A stretch of DNA of 64,000 nucleotides from Limnothrix sp. FACHB-406 (GCF_014698235.1 NZ_JACJSP010000007.1:62001-126000), one strand, 5' to 3'; shown: positions 26,080 to 35,253, numbered from the stretch's first letter. The notes: a model not told the origin generated them from the letters alone. Numbers and translations are program-made.

Positions 26080-26673
26080 CTAAGACGTTGGGAATCGTAA
26101 ATAGTGCATTAATTCTCCGAGCAGTTCACCAGATAAATTCAAGCGGCGTTTTAAATCAATTAAACTGCGGAAAGCACCCCGCTCTTGGCGATCGCGAATC
26201 ATTCTTTCTGCTAAGGCGCGATCGACCCCCGGCAGCCGCTCCAGTTCATCAACTGTGGCGTGATTAGCATCCAAGGTTCGTTGAAAAGAAGCCGCCTCCG
26301 GATCGTAAAAATAAAACCGTAAAACCGGTGTCCAAGGCTCCAACTGTGCCACCGTTACCCCTAAAGCAGCAGCCAAATCTTCTAATCCATAAAACACCAC
26401 TCCACTCGCACTCAATTGAGTCAGCAAGGTGGCTTGCCGAATCGATAGCCCTGGCAATCGTAACCAATCGTCAATGCTGGCGCGATTAGCATCAATTGCA
26501 ATGCCCATTTCGGCCGCCACCGCCACTTCCAACGCAGAATTAAGCCGACAAAATGGATCACGCGCAATTTTGCTGCGAGCTGCTTTCAAAGCCGGGTTTG
26601 CAGGCTGAAAGGGAGCTTGAAGCCAACTGAATAACGGATTTTGAGAAGAGAACTGAGGCACAGAAGTCAACAA
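26080..26673 (-). CDS. helix-hairpin-helix protein, ComEA-related
   Basis: A 197-residue protein with two HhH regions: residues 60-110 (IDANRASIDDWLRLPGLSIR) and 140-190 (DANHATVDELERLPGVDRAL, then ERGAFRSLIDLKRRLNLSGE). The DANxAxxxELxxLPG pattern is that of ComEA-type DNA-binding modules. There is no signal peptide or membrane helix, so unlike competence ComEA this protein is probably cytoplasmic. It may act in DNA uptake or repair; the neighbouring nfi, 84 bp downstream on the same strand, fits the latter weakly. Confidence 0.85.
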   Translation of the reverse strand: MLTSVPQFSSQNPLFSWLQAPFQPANPALKAARSKIARDPFCRLNSALEVAVAAEMGIAIDANRASIDDWLRLPGLSIRQATLLTQLSASGVVFYGLEDLAAALGVTVAQLEPWTPVLRFYFYDPEAASFQRTLDANHATVDELERLPGVDRALAERMIRDRQERGAFRSLIDLKRRLNLSGELLGELMHYLRFPTS

Positions 26674-26870
26674 AATTATGGTGATTTAACTAACTGGAAG
26701 CTTCTAGCTAACTGAATTTCGGTTAAGCTAAACCTGAGTGGCTACTAGATTTTGATCCAACTTAGATCAAGATCTGAATCAGTGCTAAAAAGTTGAGATC
26801 AGGTCATGGTTCGCTCAGCAACCAAGGTCAAATCTTTTAATCTTTCAAACTTAGATTGATGACAGCCAAT

Positions 26871-27275
26871 CTAAATTTGGTCGAGTAGCAGACGGCGCTT
26901 TTGTTCAAACTCTGCCTCAGAAATTAATCCCTCTTGGCGAAGTCGATCCAATTCTCGCAGGGCATCTCCCACCGCATTTACCCGCTCCGGTTGCACAGTA
27001 ACCGTGACCGTTCGTTGGGCGGACGGTAGCTCTTTATTAAAGTTGCGATCGAACTCTTCTTGGTCTTGGGAAAGATACCAAATTGCCTCGATCGCACTGG
27101 CAATTTGCGGAATCATTGTCCAAAAAAACAGAAAATAAGCCACGCCCCACCATCGTTGCCGCAAATAAAACTTGTGCAACCCCGATGCAAAGGGAACCAC
27201 AAAACAGGTGAGGGCCAGGGCCACGGCCATCGTTCGCTTGCGTGGTCGGGTTAAGGTTCCTGCCACTTCCGTCAT
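26871..27275 (-). CDS. TM2-domain membrane protein with C-terminal SHOCT motif
   Basis: A 134-residue protein. Two hydrophobic segments (VALALTCFVVPFASGLHKFY and GVAYFLFFWTMIPQIASAIE) contain the TM2 pattern of a small residue-rich turn followed by the HKFYLR loop. The C-terminal 30 residues (ALRELDRLRQEGLISEAEFE) are a SHOCT motif, a short oligomerisation helix pair. TM2-SHOCT proteins are widespread in bacteria without a settled role. A Cys-rich small frame lies 42 bp upstream on the same strand and may be co-transcribed. Confidence 0.85.
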   Translation of the reverse strand: MTEVAGTLTRPRKRTMAVALALTCFVVPFASGLHKFYLRQRWWGVAYFLFFWTMIPQIASAIEAIWYLSQDQEEFDRNFNKELPSAQRTVTVTVQPERVNAVGDALRELDRLRQEGLISEAEFEQKRRLLLDQI

Positions 27276-27317
27276 GGTTCTCTCCTCAGTTAACTGGCTG
27301 GCAATGGAAGTTACTCG

Positions 27318-27548
27318 TTAGACAACGGATTCAGCAACGAAACATAGAAAAAGCAAGGCAAAACAGGCGAACAATAGAGCATTGACCGTTGCCAAGCCTC
27401 GGCTACTCTGGGGACTCAGCACCGGTCTGGAACTCCCTTGGCTGAGTTGGTGGCAGCGATGTTGCGCCCATTGTTCATGATAGTTGGCAAATTGGCGGGT
27501 CGAGGGGCGGCGCGCGCCAAAGCAACATCGGTTACACCCATTGAACAC
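27318..27548 (-). CDS. possible small Cys-rich single-pass membrane protein
   Basis: A 76-residue frame from a GTG at 27548. The N-terminus has a Cys cluster (FNGCNRCCFGARR) and a polar middle. The C-terminus is a clean membrane helix (NALLFACFALLFLCFVAESV). No Shine-Dalgarno is visible, and the frame has a stop just upstream, so the GTG is the only sensible start. The position ahead of the TM2 gene supports a real gene, but no family was recognised. Confidence 0.4.
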   Translation of the reverse strand: MFNGCNRCCFGARRPSTRQFANYHEQWAQHRCHQLSQGSSRPVLSPQSSRGLATVNALLFACFALLFLCFVAESVV

Positions 27549-27728
27549 CCATTGAACCGCAGACCGAGCAAACCAGCCCTCGATCGCCCCTGTTCATTGC
27601 CCTAATTTCTCTGCGCAAAGTCCGATCGTTCAAGTTCGGATCTCCCGACTGGGTGGGCGTTTTGCCTCAGAGGAGAATCGGCTAAGATCAAAGACAAATG
27701 GGTGTTAACAATGACCCAGGCATAAAAC

Positions 27729-28055
27729 ATGAGCATTTTTGATTCTGAAATTGTCCAACAGGAAGCCAAGGAAATTTTTGGCACTTATCAATCCCTAGTG
27801 CAGCTTGGGGGCGACTACGGCAAGTTCGATCGCGAAGGGAAGCGACTTTACATCGAACAGATGGAAACCGTGCTCGATCGCTATCGAATTTTCATGAAGC
27901 GATTTGAATTGTCAGATGATTTCATGGCCAAAATGCAGGTGGAACAACTGAAAACCCACCTCTCGCAATTTGGGATGACTCCTCAAATGATGTTTGATCA
28001 GATGCACATCACCTTGGAGCGCATGAAAGCAGAATTAGAAGCATCCAAAAATTAG
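27729..28055 (+). CDS. DUF1825 family protein
   Basis: A 108-residue all-helical protein conserved in cyanobacteria. The characteristic stretches are FDSEIVQQEAKEIFGTYQSL, EGKRLYIEQMETVLDRYRIF and LKTHLSQFGMTPQMMFDQM. There are no membrane segments and no catalytic motif. The function is not known to me. It diverges from the Cys-rich/TM2 pair, so a two-way promoter lies in 27549-27728. Confidence 0.9.
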   Translation: MSIFDSEIVQQEAKEIFGTYQSLVQLGGDYGKFDREGKRLYIEQMETVLDRYRIFMKRFELSDDFMAKMQVEQLKTHLSQFGMTPQMMFDQMHITLERMKAELEASKN

Positions 28056-28284
28056 GTCGTTTTCCTATTAATTTTCAATGGATTGCCTGAGCCATTTCAA
28101 TTCAAAGTGGCATTGGCTTCTGATGAACCTGGCCGTTGATGTATTCGCTGGCCGGTTGAGTTTCGGGCAATGCGAGAAACTCAGCCAGCGACAGGGCCCG
28201 ATCGCGGGAGACAGCAAGCACCATAACCAGCCTTGCAGGGGAGACAAACTGATTCAATTCTAGCGATCGCCCGCGATCGGCTCC

Positions 28285-28977
28285 CTAAACCCGCAACTGC
28301 GTAACAGCGATCGCGCCACCAAAGCAAATGGCCACATCGGTTCCGGGTTTGTAGGGACGACCCCCATAGATGCCGTTGTACTGATAGCCCTCCTCTGTAC
28401 GCCGATAGATCGGTGGAACTGGGTCACGAGACAGCTCACAAAACACGATTTCGGGATCGGGAGCGCCGGGGTCAAGGTGCGGGAAATTCACATTCCAAAA
28501 ACTGCCCGGTTCCCAGGGGCGATCGAGCAACAGGGGCAACACCCGCGCTGCCTGCTGAGCTGCCCAGTCCCAATCGATTTCCAAGGGCCGTCGGATCCAG
28601 TGCGACAGGGCGATCGCCCGTCGGCCTTGCAGCGTTGCTTCCCGAGCGGCCGCCACCGTACCCGAGTTATAGACATCCGTGCCCAGGTTACCGCCCGCGT
28701 TAATTCCCGACAGCACCAGGCTCACCTCGGGAACCAGCTCGCTCACCGCCAACCGCACACAGTCAGCCGGTGTGCCCGCCACCGAAAACCCGCGATCGCG
28801 CTCCTGCACCGCCAGCGCACGATGGTTAGTAATCTGGTGGCCACAGCCCGACTGTTCCGTTGCGGGCGCAACCCACCGCACTGAACCCAACTGCAATTCC
28901 GTAACGGCGCGATCGAGCGCGGCAATCCCCGGCGCATCGTACCCGTCATCATTCGTCAGCACCAAAACCTGCGCCAT
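28285..28977 (-). CDS. surE: 5'/3'-nucleotidase SurE
   Basis: A metal-dependent nucleoside monophosphatase, 230 residues. The N-terminal LVLTNDDGYDAPGI carries the two metal Asp residues, AGTPADCVRLAV is the family signature, and LVLSGINAGGNLGTDVYNSG completes the active site. GTVAAAREATLQGRRAIALS follows as usual. Length and motifs are normal. It stands alone on the minus strand, with the XisI genes diverging upstream. Confidence 0.95.
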   Translation of the reverse strand: MAQVLVLTNDDGYDAPGIAALDRAVTELQLGSVRWVAPATEQSGCGHQITNHRALAVQERDRGFSVAGTPADCVRLAVSELVPEVSLVLSGINAGGNLGTDVYNSGTVAAAREATLQGRRAIALSHWIRRPLEIDWDWAAQQAARVLPLLLDRPWEPGSFWNVNFPHLDPGAPDPEIVFCELSRDPVPPIYRRTEEGYQYNGIYGGRPYKPGTDVAICFGGAIAVTQLRV

Positions 28978-29066
28978 AAGTCCTCAGCGATCGCGAACAG
29001 GTTTCTATTGTTCCACTGACCAGCCAGCCACAGCATCCACCCACGCCCCGCGACATCATCAACAGA

Positions 29067-29086
29067 CAAGGGGTTTAAACCCCCTG
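29067..29086. repeat. variant copy of the dispersed 20-bp palindrome
   Basis: CAAGGGGTTTAAACCCCCTG differs from the exact palindrome at 40720 and 52324 by swapping GGGGCTTAAGCCCC for GGGGTTTAAACCCC, with one further change. It lies between surE and the first xisI-like gene. Confidence 0.7.
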
Positions 29087-29158
29087 CCCCCACCACCGGA
29101 AGATCATTAACGACAGTGTTGGAGGATCTAAAATGTTAAAGATGAGAGAGTGGCTGTC

Positions 29159-29494
29159 ATGGAAAAACTAAATCAATATCGCCAAGTCATTCAAGAAATT
29201 TTGCTTGAGCACAGCCAAATTCAGCCAGCCTATGGCGAGATTGAAATGGCAGCCATATTTGACCATGAACGCGATCACTATCAAGTCATGCGGTCGGGTT
29301 GGCTTCAAAAACAACGAGTCTATGGCGTTCTAATTCATATCGATCTCAAGGGGGAAAAGGTTTGGATTCAATATGATGGAACAGAAGTAGGCGTGGCCAA
29401 TGAACTCCTAGAAAAAGGCATTCCCAAAACAGATATCGTATTAGCTTATCACTCGCCATTTATGCGTCAATATAACGGATTTGCCGTTGGTTAA
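29159..29494 (+). CDS. XisI-family protein (first of a tandem pair)
   Basis: A 111-residue protein of the XisI family, first described as controlling excision of the fdxN element in heterocystous cyanobacteria. The typical pattern is present: EKLNQYRQVIQEILLEHSQI, FDHERDHYQVMRSGWLQKQR, VLIHIDLKGEKVWIQYDGTE and GIPKTDIVLAYHSP. The ATG at 29159 is preferred over a GTG 9 bp upstream. The usual partner XisH is not next to it. A second XisI paralogue follows 61 bp downstream, roughly half identical. The biochemical role is unclear. Confidence 0.9.
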   Translation: MEKLNQYRQVIQEILLEHSQIQPAYGEIEMAAIFDHERDHYQVMRSGWLQKQRVYGVLIHIDLKGEKVWIQYDGTEVGVANELLEKGIPKTDIVLAYHSPFMRQYNGFAVG

Positions 29495-29555
29495 TTCTGG
29501 TTTTCAAGTGATTTATCATGGAATTTCAATTATTTTGAGTGAGGTTAATTACCCG

Positions 29556-29912
29556 ATGACAGCCTTAAATTCGGAAACAGAAAAACTGCAAGCCTATCGA
29601 GCTGTCATTAAGCAGCTTCTAACAGACTATGCAGCTTACAAGCCATCCTATGGTGATATTGAAGTTCAAACCTTGTTTGACAGCAAGCATGACCACTACC
29701 AGGTTTTGGCGATCGGCTGGTACAACAAACAAAGAATTTATGGTTGCTCAATGCACCTTGACCTAAAGCAAGGAAAAATCTGGATTCAGGTCAACAATAC
29801 CGAACTGGATATTGCTCAAAATTTGGTTGAACGAGGTATTCCCAAAGAAGATATTGTGATTGGGTTTCATCCACCTCATTTCCGCCGTTTTTCAGGCTAT
29901 GCGATCGCCTAA
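29556..29912 (+). CDS. XisI-family protein (second of a tandem pair)
   Basis: A 118-residue paralogue of the preceding gene, with the same order of motifs (LQAYRAVIKQLLTDYAAYKP, FDSKHDHYQVLAIGWYNKQR, HLDLKQGKIWIQVNNTE, GIPKEDIVIGFHPP). The ATG at 29556 is chosen by alignment to the first copy; GAGTGAGG lies 14-20 nt upstream. The frame is open to 29481 and overlaps the first gene. No XisH lies on either side. The pair is followed 12 bp later by the convergent rph gene. Confidence 0.9.
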   Translation: MTALNSETEKLQAYRAVIKQLLTDYAAYKPSYGDIEVQTLFDSKHDHYQVLAIGWYNKQRIYGCSMHLDLKQGKIWIQVNNTELDIAQNLVERGIPKEDIVIGFHPPHFRRFSGYAIA

Positions 29913-29924
29913 AAACTGCGATTT

Positions 29925-30653
29925 CTAACCATTTGAGTCGGTCAGAGCAGCCGCTTGGGCCGCCATCAATTCACCGATACCTTTTTCGGCTAAATCCAGC
30001 AGCGCATTCAGTTGCGATCGGCTATAGCTGCCCGATTCCGCCGTCCCCTGCACTTCAATTAAATTACCCTCGCCGTTCATCACCACGTTGAAGTCCACAT
30101 CGGCGGCCACGTCTTCCGGGTAGTTCAAATCCAGATAAGCGGCTCCCTCGATCAACCCCACGGAAACAGCAGCGACCGGCGAGGCGATCGGCAACGTTGC
30201 CAACTCCCCAGCGGCCACCAGCGATTGCAACGCATCCACCAACGCCACATAGCAACCCGTGATCGCCGTGGTGCGTGTGCCCGCATCGGCCTGCAACACA
30301 TCCGCATCGATCGTCAGGGTGCGTTCCCCCAAGCCCCGTAAATCCACCGCCGCCCGCAAACTCCGGCCAATTAACCGTTGAATTTCCTGGGTGCGCCCGG
30401 ACAGCTTGAAGGTTTCCCGCGACTGCCGATCGGGCGTGGCTCCCGGCATCATCCGATATTCCGCCGTCAGCCAGCCTTGGCCCGAATCGGCCAGCCAGCG
30501 CGGCACACCGGACTGCACGTACACGGTGCAAATCACCTGCGTGTCACCACAACAGGCCAACACAGACCCGGCGGAATATTTGGTGAAATTTCGCTGAAAC
30601 TGAACGGGGCGGAGCTGGTCGGGCGATCGACCGTCGGGACGTTGCCAGGACAT
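29925..30653 (-). CDS. rph: ribonuclease PH
   Basis: A phosphorolytic 3' exoribonuclease that trims tRNA ends, 242 residues from the ATG at 30653 ([16 protein letters not shown]). The core is intact: [20 protein letters not shown], the phosphate-binding Arg segment [20 protein letters not shown] and [20 protein letters not shown] with its catalytic Asp residues. It lies 27 bp downstream of prfA on the same strand and is probably co-transcribed with it. Confidence 0.96.
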   Translation of the reverse strand: MSWQRPDGRSPDQLRPVQFQRNFTKYSAGSVLACCGDTQVICTVYVQSGVPRWLADSGQGWLTAEYRMMPGATPDRQSRETFKLSGRTQEIQRLIGRSLRAAVDLRGLGERTLTIDADVLQADAGTRTTAITGCYVALVDALQSLVAAGELATLPIASPVAAVSVGLIEGAAYLDLNYPEDVAADVDFNVVMNGEGNLIEVQGTAESGSYSRSQLNALLDLAEKGIGELMAAQAAALTDSNG

Positions 30654-30680
30654 GGTTAGGGGTGCAAACAACGGATAACG

Positions 30681-31775
30681 TTAACCAACCTGGGCTGCCA
30701 GTTCTTCCAATTGGGCCTGTTGATCTTGGGTGATGCAAGACTGAATCATCTCGTCAATGTCACCTTCGAGGGCCGCCGTGAGGGTGAAGTTTTGGCCCAA
30801 ACGGTGATCGGTCACGCGATTGTCTTTGTAGTTATAGGTGCGAATTTTTTCCGATCGGGAACCGCTCCCCACCTGCGATCGCCGGGCAGAAGTCACCGCC
30901 TCCTGTTGCTCTCGCATCTTCATTTCGTAGAGCTTGGCCCGCAAAATTTGCATCGCCCGCTCCTTGTTCTTGAGCTGCGATCGCTCCTCCGTACAAAACA
31001 CCCGAATGCCCGTCGGTTTGTGGTACAGGTCGGCGGCGGTTTCCACCTTGTTCACGTTTTGGCCACCAGCCCCGCCCGATCGCGCCGTGGTTAGCTCAAT
31101 GTCCTTCGGGTCAATGTGAACTTCCACTTCATCCACCTCCGGCATAATCGCCACCGTGGCGGTGGAAGTATGTACCCGACCACCCGCTTCCGTGGCCGGC
31201 ACGCGCTGCACCCGGTGAACACCCGCTTCATATTTCAGCTTGCTATAAACCCGATCGCCCTGCACTTCCAGGATCACTTCCTTAAAGCCGCCCGCCTCCG
31301 ACAGCGACTCGCTCGCCAACGCCACCTTCCAACCCTGAGTGGTGGCATAGCGGGAATACATCCGCAGCAAATCGCCCGCCCAAATACAGGCCTCATCGCC
31401 ACCCGTGCCGGCCCGAATTTCCAACATGATGTTTTTGTCGTCGTTGGGGTCGCGGGGCAGCAACAAAATTTTCAGTTGATATTCCAACTGGGCGACCCGA
31501 TCGTTCAGCTCTTCAACTTCCAGTTGCGCCATTTCCCGCAACTCCGGGTCATCGCCCGACTCCTTCAGGATTTCGCGGGCCCCTTCCAGGTCGCTGACGG
31601 CCGTTTTCCATGCATCATAGGTCGCCACCGTTTCTTCCAAGGACGATCGCGCCTTGGCCACGCGCTGAAATTCCGTCGGATCCGTGGCCACATCAGGATC
31701 CGCAAGGCGGCGGGTTAACTCATTAAAGGTTTGCTCAACGGATTGCAGCTTATCGAGCAAATATTGTTCAGCCAT
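30681..31775 (-). CDS. prfA: peptide chain release factor 1
   Basis: Terminates translation at UAA and UAG. The 364-residue protein has the codon-reading tripeptide (PAT in [18 protein letters not shown]) and the peptidyl-tRNA hydrolysis motif GGQ ([16 protein letters not shown]). The ATG at 31775 gives the standard N-terminus [20 protein letters not shown]. It is followed by rph on the same strand. In many cyanobacteria prfA sits at the end of the ribosomal protein cluster; here no ribosomal genes are nearby. Confidence 0.97.
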   Translation of the reverse strand: MAEQYLLDKLQSVEQTFNELTRRLADPDVATDPTEFQRVAKARSSLEETVATYDAWKTAVSDLEGAREILKESGDDPELREMAQLEVEELNDRVAQLEYQLKILLLPRDPNDDKNIMLEIRAGTGGDEACIWAGDLLRMYSRYATTQGWKVALASESLSEAGGFKEVILEVQGDRVYSKLKYEAGVHRVQRVPATEAGGRVHTSTATVAIMPEVDEVEVHIDPKDIELTTARSGGAGGQNVNKVETAADLYHKPTGIRVFCTEERSQLKNKERAMQILRAKLYEMKMREQQEAVTSARRSQVGSGSRSEKIRTYNYKDNRVTDHRLGQNFTLTAALEGDIDEMIQSCITQDQQAQLEELAAQVG

Positions 31776-32112
31776 CGGGTCGCAGGGCGATCGTGAAATC
31801 GAATGAAGGGAGCAAAATACTACCACCATGCTATCAACGATCGTCCCCCGACCACCGATTTAGCCCATACCGCAAAAATACGGAGCTAGGACAGATCAGA
31901 GGCTTGAAACCTCTCGATCAGACCAGATCGACCAGACCAGATCGACTGGCAAACCCCTCCACGGAATGGCACCGCCACATGGCGAACCCCAAATGACTGC
32001 ATACCCAATGGCCGCATACCCAAAATGGCCGCCTATCCAATGGCCACCCATTGACTGCCCATGCATCCCAACATCCTGATTGCGTCCATGCAACAAGACA
32101 CTAATAAGTCCA
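31776..32112. other. intergenic region with short tandem repeats
   Basis: Bases 31917-31950 repeat GACCAGATCGACCAGACCAGATCGAC. At 31999-32045 three units of 15, 17 and 15 bp follow (GCATACCCAATGGCC, GCATACCCAAAATGGCC, GCCTATCCAATGGCC). No gene was found on either strand. It lies between the MbtH-like gene and prfA, both leftward. Confidence 0.6.
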
Positions 32113-32280
32113 TTAAGTCCATACTTCTTGAATATATTTCAGGCATTCACTCTTCAGCCCTTCTTTGCCTGCATCCCGCCATCCCCAGGGATTTCCTCGC
32201 TCCACAGGCCAGATGGAATACTGCTGCGCATGGTTAACCACCACCTTGTAAACTCTTTGGTTCTCATTCGTCATTGCCAT
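32113..32280 (-). CDS. MbtH-like protein, orphan and C-terminally short
   Basis: A 55-residue frame (ATG at 32280, or the ATG at 32274, which is better spaced from GGAG) encoding [20 protein letters not shown] then [20 protein letters not shown] and IQEVWT. This is the MbtH core: VVVN, QYSIWP, P-x-GW, ECL-x-YI and VWT. MbtH proteins activate adenylation domains of non-ribosomal peptide synthetases. The usual ending after VWT (D-M-R-P-L) is replaced by TAA, next to a small duplication of ATGGACTTA. No synthetase gene is in this window. Confidence 0.75.
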   Translation of the reverse strand: MAMTNENQRVYKVVVNHAQQYSIWPVERGNPWGWRDAGKEGLKSECLKYIQEVWT

Positions 32281-32533
32281 TTCTCCGAATGAAATAAAGG
32301 AACTATATAATTCGTCAGTACTATTTCAGTTATAAGTTTGCTCGTCAGTTCATGGAGCAATCAAAACATCAGCTTTATATTTTTGATAGAGGCTGATTTT
32401 TTGTCAAAGTTCTTCATCAAAGAACTAATTGATTCATTTTTAAATTCAAGAAAATCAATTAAAAACCTGAAATCCTGAAAAAAAGACGCAAAATTCTTTA
32501 AATCAAAAGAAATTATCCATTATCAAAATTCAT
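32281..32533. other. AT-rich intergenic island
   Basis: This stretch is far richer in A and T than its surroundings, with runs such as TTTTTAAATTC and GAAAAAAAG. A 7-bp hairpin AGTTCTT/AAGAACT lies near 32410-32428. It must hold the MbtH-like promoter (TATATA near 32305 on the minus strand), but nothing else was recognised. Confidence 0.55.
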
Positions 32534-32559
32534 AAAACCAAACTTCGATGATTGGTTTT
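32534..32559 (-). terminator. terminator downstream of the TolB-like gene
   Basis: AAAACCAA (32534-32541) pairs with TTGGTTTT (32552-32559) around a 10-nt loop, with T-runs on both strands. It lies 41 bp past the stop of the leftward lipoprotein gene. Confidence 0.55.
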
Positions 32560-32599
32560 AGTCAGGGGTAAAATTACACGATTAGGCAGAGAAAATTAG

Positions 32600-33139
32600 T
32601 TAGGGAATATTAATGGGCTGGCCGTCGCGGGTGTAAATTGCGATATCCCACTGGCCACTCCGTTCAATTTCAAAGGCGATGCGGCTGCCGTCGGCGCTCA
32701 GTTGCGGGTTGCGGGTTTCCAGTTGCAGGGTTTGGGTCAGGTTGCGGAGCTGGTTAGTGGTGCGATCGTACAGGTAAATGTCGGTGCGGCCTTGGCGACT
32801 GGCAGAAAAGGCAATCCAACGGCCATCACTGGAAATGCTGGGGCTGGCGGCGATCGTGTCAAAGGCGTTTAGCTCTGGCAGCTCGATCGCCCGTCGTTCC
32901 TGAAGGTCATAGAGCAACACATCCTGGCTGCCCCGACGATCGGACACAAACACCAAAAAGCGCCCCGCCACGGCCGGGCTGGTTTCCGAAAAGGCGCTGT
33001 TGAGGCTGTTGGGGTTGGCTCCGGCCGCATCGAAAGGGAAACTGAGGGTGCGACCACTGGCGCAACCCACCAACCCGATCGCCCAACTGGCGATCCAAAG
33101 CTGTTGCAGGGGCGATCGCCCTCGGCGGCATTGGCTCAT
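32600..33139 (-). CDS. small TolB-like beta-propeller lipoprotein
   Basis: A 179-residue envelope protein from the ATG at 33139. A basic start and hydrophobic stretch lead to a lipobox (LVGC, in WAIGLVGCASG). The rest consists of PD40/TolB-type blades: FLVFVSDRRGSQDVLLYD, SISSDGRWIAFSASRQGRTD and QLSADGSRIAFEIERSGQWD. Only three to four blades are present, fewer than a closed six- or seven-blade propeller, so it may oligomerise. It is followed by a terminator, and the unknown gene at 33703 lies 39 bp upstream on the same strand. Confidence 0.85.
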   Translation of the reverse strand: MSQCRRGRSPLQQLWIASWAIGLVGCASGRTLSFPFDAAGANPNSLNSAFSETSPAVAGRFLVFVSDRRGSQDVLLYDLQERRAIELPELNAFDTIAASPSISSDGRWIAFSASRQGRTDIYLYDRTTNQLRNLTQTLQLETRNPQLSADGSRIAFEIERSGQWDIAIYTRDGQPINIP

Positions 33140-33178
33140 GGCACGGGCCCCTCGCTGATCAAGATCTCGGCACAAGAT

Positions 33179-33703
33179 CTAGGGCAACAGCTTTTTGAGG
33201 GCCAGCAGGGATTCTGCATTCAGCGTCACTTCCACAGCTTGGCCCGCTGGGCGATCGATCAACGTGAGAATGCATTGGCCACCACCGGTTTTGACCGTGG
33301 CGGTGGGATTGTTGAGGGCGATCGTTTCCAAGCGAGCTTCCGGCTGCCCCACCCGAATCACCACATCATTTTGAGATTGGGGGTAGATGTAGAGATATTG
33401 CCCATTGGCTGACAGCTTCAAGGATTGGGGCGTGCTGTTGCGTTCCAAGTCGCTGCCCAGCTTTTTGTAATAGAACGTGATGCCCCGCACTTCTGGCCTT
33501 TGGATGGTGAATTCATCGTCGAAGCGCTCCGCGTCCCAATCGAGGGTCTGGGGATCCGTGGCGCGATCGAGCAAGCGCTGTCGCCAGGTCACGGACTTGC
33601 CTGCCAAGCTCACCCACCATTGGCGGATCGTTTCAAAATAAGCAGCATTCTCCGGATCGTTGCTGCCGTAAAGCCAAGTTGCGCTGAAAGGTTGCACGGA
33701 CAA
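33179..33703 (-). CDS. conserved protein of unknown function
   Basis: A 174-residue soluble protein, probably mixed alpha and beta. Residues 20-60 are helical and Trp/Arg-rich (ETIRQWWVSLAGKSVTWRQR); residues 65-170 look like alternating strands (EVRGITFYYKKLGSDLERN, KLSANGQYLYIYPQSQNDVV, TVKTGGGQCILTLIDRP). No catalytic motif or signal peptide is seen. It ends 39 bp before the TolB-like lipoprotein and may be in the same transcript. Confidence 0.65.
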   Translation of the reverse strand: MSVQPFSATWLYGSNDPENAAYFETIRQWWVSLAGKSVTWRQRLLDRATDPQTLDWDAERFDDEFTIQRPEVRGITFYYKKLGSDLERNSTPQSLKLSANGQYLYIYPQSQNDVVIRVGQPEARLETIALNNPTATVKTGGGQCILTLIDRPAGQAVEVTLNAESLLALKKLLP

Positions 33704-34068
33704 AATCCCGTTTCAAAATCCCATGAACTAATTGAACAATTAATCTTTCAATTATTTTCAATTCATTAGTTTCAGTTCATTAAACCGTTGGGGGGCGATC
33801 GCCCAGATTACCCAAATCGCTAAATCATCCGAATCGCCCAAATCGCACAACGAAGGCGAGAGCGTTACCCTAGGAAGACGTTTGGGGACAATCATGGGGG
33901 AATCATCAACCGGAGCAATCAACCGTTGATTAGCCCCATAGCCCCAAGCTGGGAACCGGGTCGATCGCCCCGCCATCCCAGGCTTGTTAACCCAACTTTA
34001 ACCAGCGATGAACCGGCGACCCACCGCAGGTCGGCCCCAGGAGCCAAAATTGCGGAGCCAAGATTGCG
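33704..34068. other. intergenic region between divergent genes
   Basis: The left part is AT-rich with repeated TTCAATTA and TTCAGTTCATTA words (33725-33785). Bases 33803-33850 repeat CCCAAATCGC loosely. No gene was recognised; promoters for both flanking genes must lie here. Confidence 0.45.
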
Positions 34069-34986
34069 ATGAATGTGCCGCTAGTTTATCACCCCGATTA
34101 TGTCGCGCCGTTGCCACCCGGCCACCGGTTCCCGATGCAAAAGTTTGCAAGGCTCTATGACCGGTTACGCAGCGATGGCACGGCAACCCCAGAACAGTTT
34201 CACCAACCCGATCGGCCGCCCCAGGACTGGATTGAGCTGGTGCACGATCGCGCCTATGTGGAAGCCTATTGCCAAGGCACTTTGGATCCAAAAGCCCAGC
34301 ACCGAATCGGGTTGCCCTGGTCACCAGCCTTGGCCAATCGCACCTGCGTGGCGGCTGGTGGCACGGTGCTGACGGCTCGGCTGGCCCTGCGCCATGGGCT
34401 GGCTTGCAATTTGGCGGGCGGCACGCACCATGCCTTCCCCGATTTTGGCTCCGGGTTTTGCATCTTCAACGATTTGGCGATCGCTACCAGGGTTTTGCAG
34501 GCCGAAGGCTTGGTCGATCGGGTTTTGATTGTGGACTTGGATGTGCATCAAGGGGATGGAACCGCCTGGATTTTCCGCAACGAACCGCAGGTCTTCACCT
34601 TTTCCATGCATTGCGAGGCAAATTTTCCCGCCCGCAAACAGGCCAGCGATTTGGATGTGGCATTGCCAGAGGGCATGGAAGATGATGACTATTTACAAAC
34701 GCTCGATCGCTTCCTGCCAGATTTGCTCGCCCAAGTGCGGCCCGATCTGGTGATTTACGATGCGGGGGTGGATCCCCACGGAGGCGATCGGTTGGGCAAG
34801 CTCGCCCTCACCGATTCTGGCTTGTTTCGGCGGGATATGCAGGTGCTGACTACCTGTGTGGCGGCGGGCTATCCCGTGGCCTGCACGATCGGCGGCGGCT
34901 ACTGCGATGATTTGGCGGCCCTGGTCGATCGCCATGCCCTCATCCACCGAGCAGCGGCTCAGGTCGCCCAGTGCTACGGTCTCTGA
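34069..34986 (+). CDS. histone deacetylase-like (class IV/acetoin utilization) hydrolase
   Basis: A zinc amidohydrolase of the HDAC superfamily, 305 residues. The tandem active-site His pair is in AGGTHHAFPDFGSGFCIFND, the zinc ligands in LIVDLDVHQGDGTAW (Asp and His), and the third Asp in LVIYDAGVDPHGGDRLG; IGGGYCDD replaces the usual GGY loop. The family removes acetyl groups from lysines or polyamines. The N-terminus PLVYHPDYVAPLPPGHRFPM resembles bacterial class IV-like members. The substrate is unknown. Confidence 0.92.
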   Translation: MNVPLVYHPDYVAPLPPGHRFPMQKFARLYDRLRSDGTATPEQFHQPDRPPQDWIELVHDRAYVEAYCQGTLDPKAQHRIGLPWSPALANRTCVAAGGTVLTARLALRHGLACNLAGGTHHAFPDFGSGFCIFNDLAIATRVLQAEGLVDRVLIVDLDVHQGDGTAWIFRNEPQVFTFSMHCEANFPARKQASDLDVALPEGMEDDDYLQTLDRFLPDLLAQVRPDLVIYDAGVDPHGGDRLGKLALTDSGLFRRDMQVLTTCVAAGYPVACTIGGGYCDDLAALVDRHALIHRAAAQVAQCYGL

Positions 34987-35059
34987 GCTGCTACGGTTTC
35001 TGGGCCACTGATGCTCAGCAAGGGCGATCGCGCAACATATCGCCCACCGGCCAGACAAA

Positions 35060-35091
35060 ACCAGATCCAACAAAAACTAGATCCAACAAAA
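35060..35091. repeat. 16-bp tandem repeat, two units
   Basis: ACCAGATCCAACAAAA and ACTAGATCCAACAAAA are adjacent, one base apart in sequence. They lie in the gap before gshA. Confidence 0.6.
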
Positions 35092-35253
35092 CCAGGCCAG
35101 AACCCGACAGAACGGCCGCCGGGCGATCGCCCCTTTCAAGACCCAAAAAATCCCAGCAACGGCAGAACAGCCCTCGGGCGATCGCGCCGCAGGCGACAAT
35201 AGAAATCGGGCTGGCAGAGCAGACCGACGCGCACAATTGCTTCACAACTCCCT

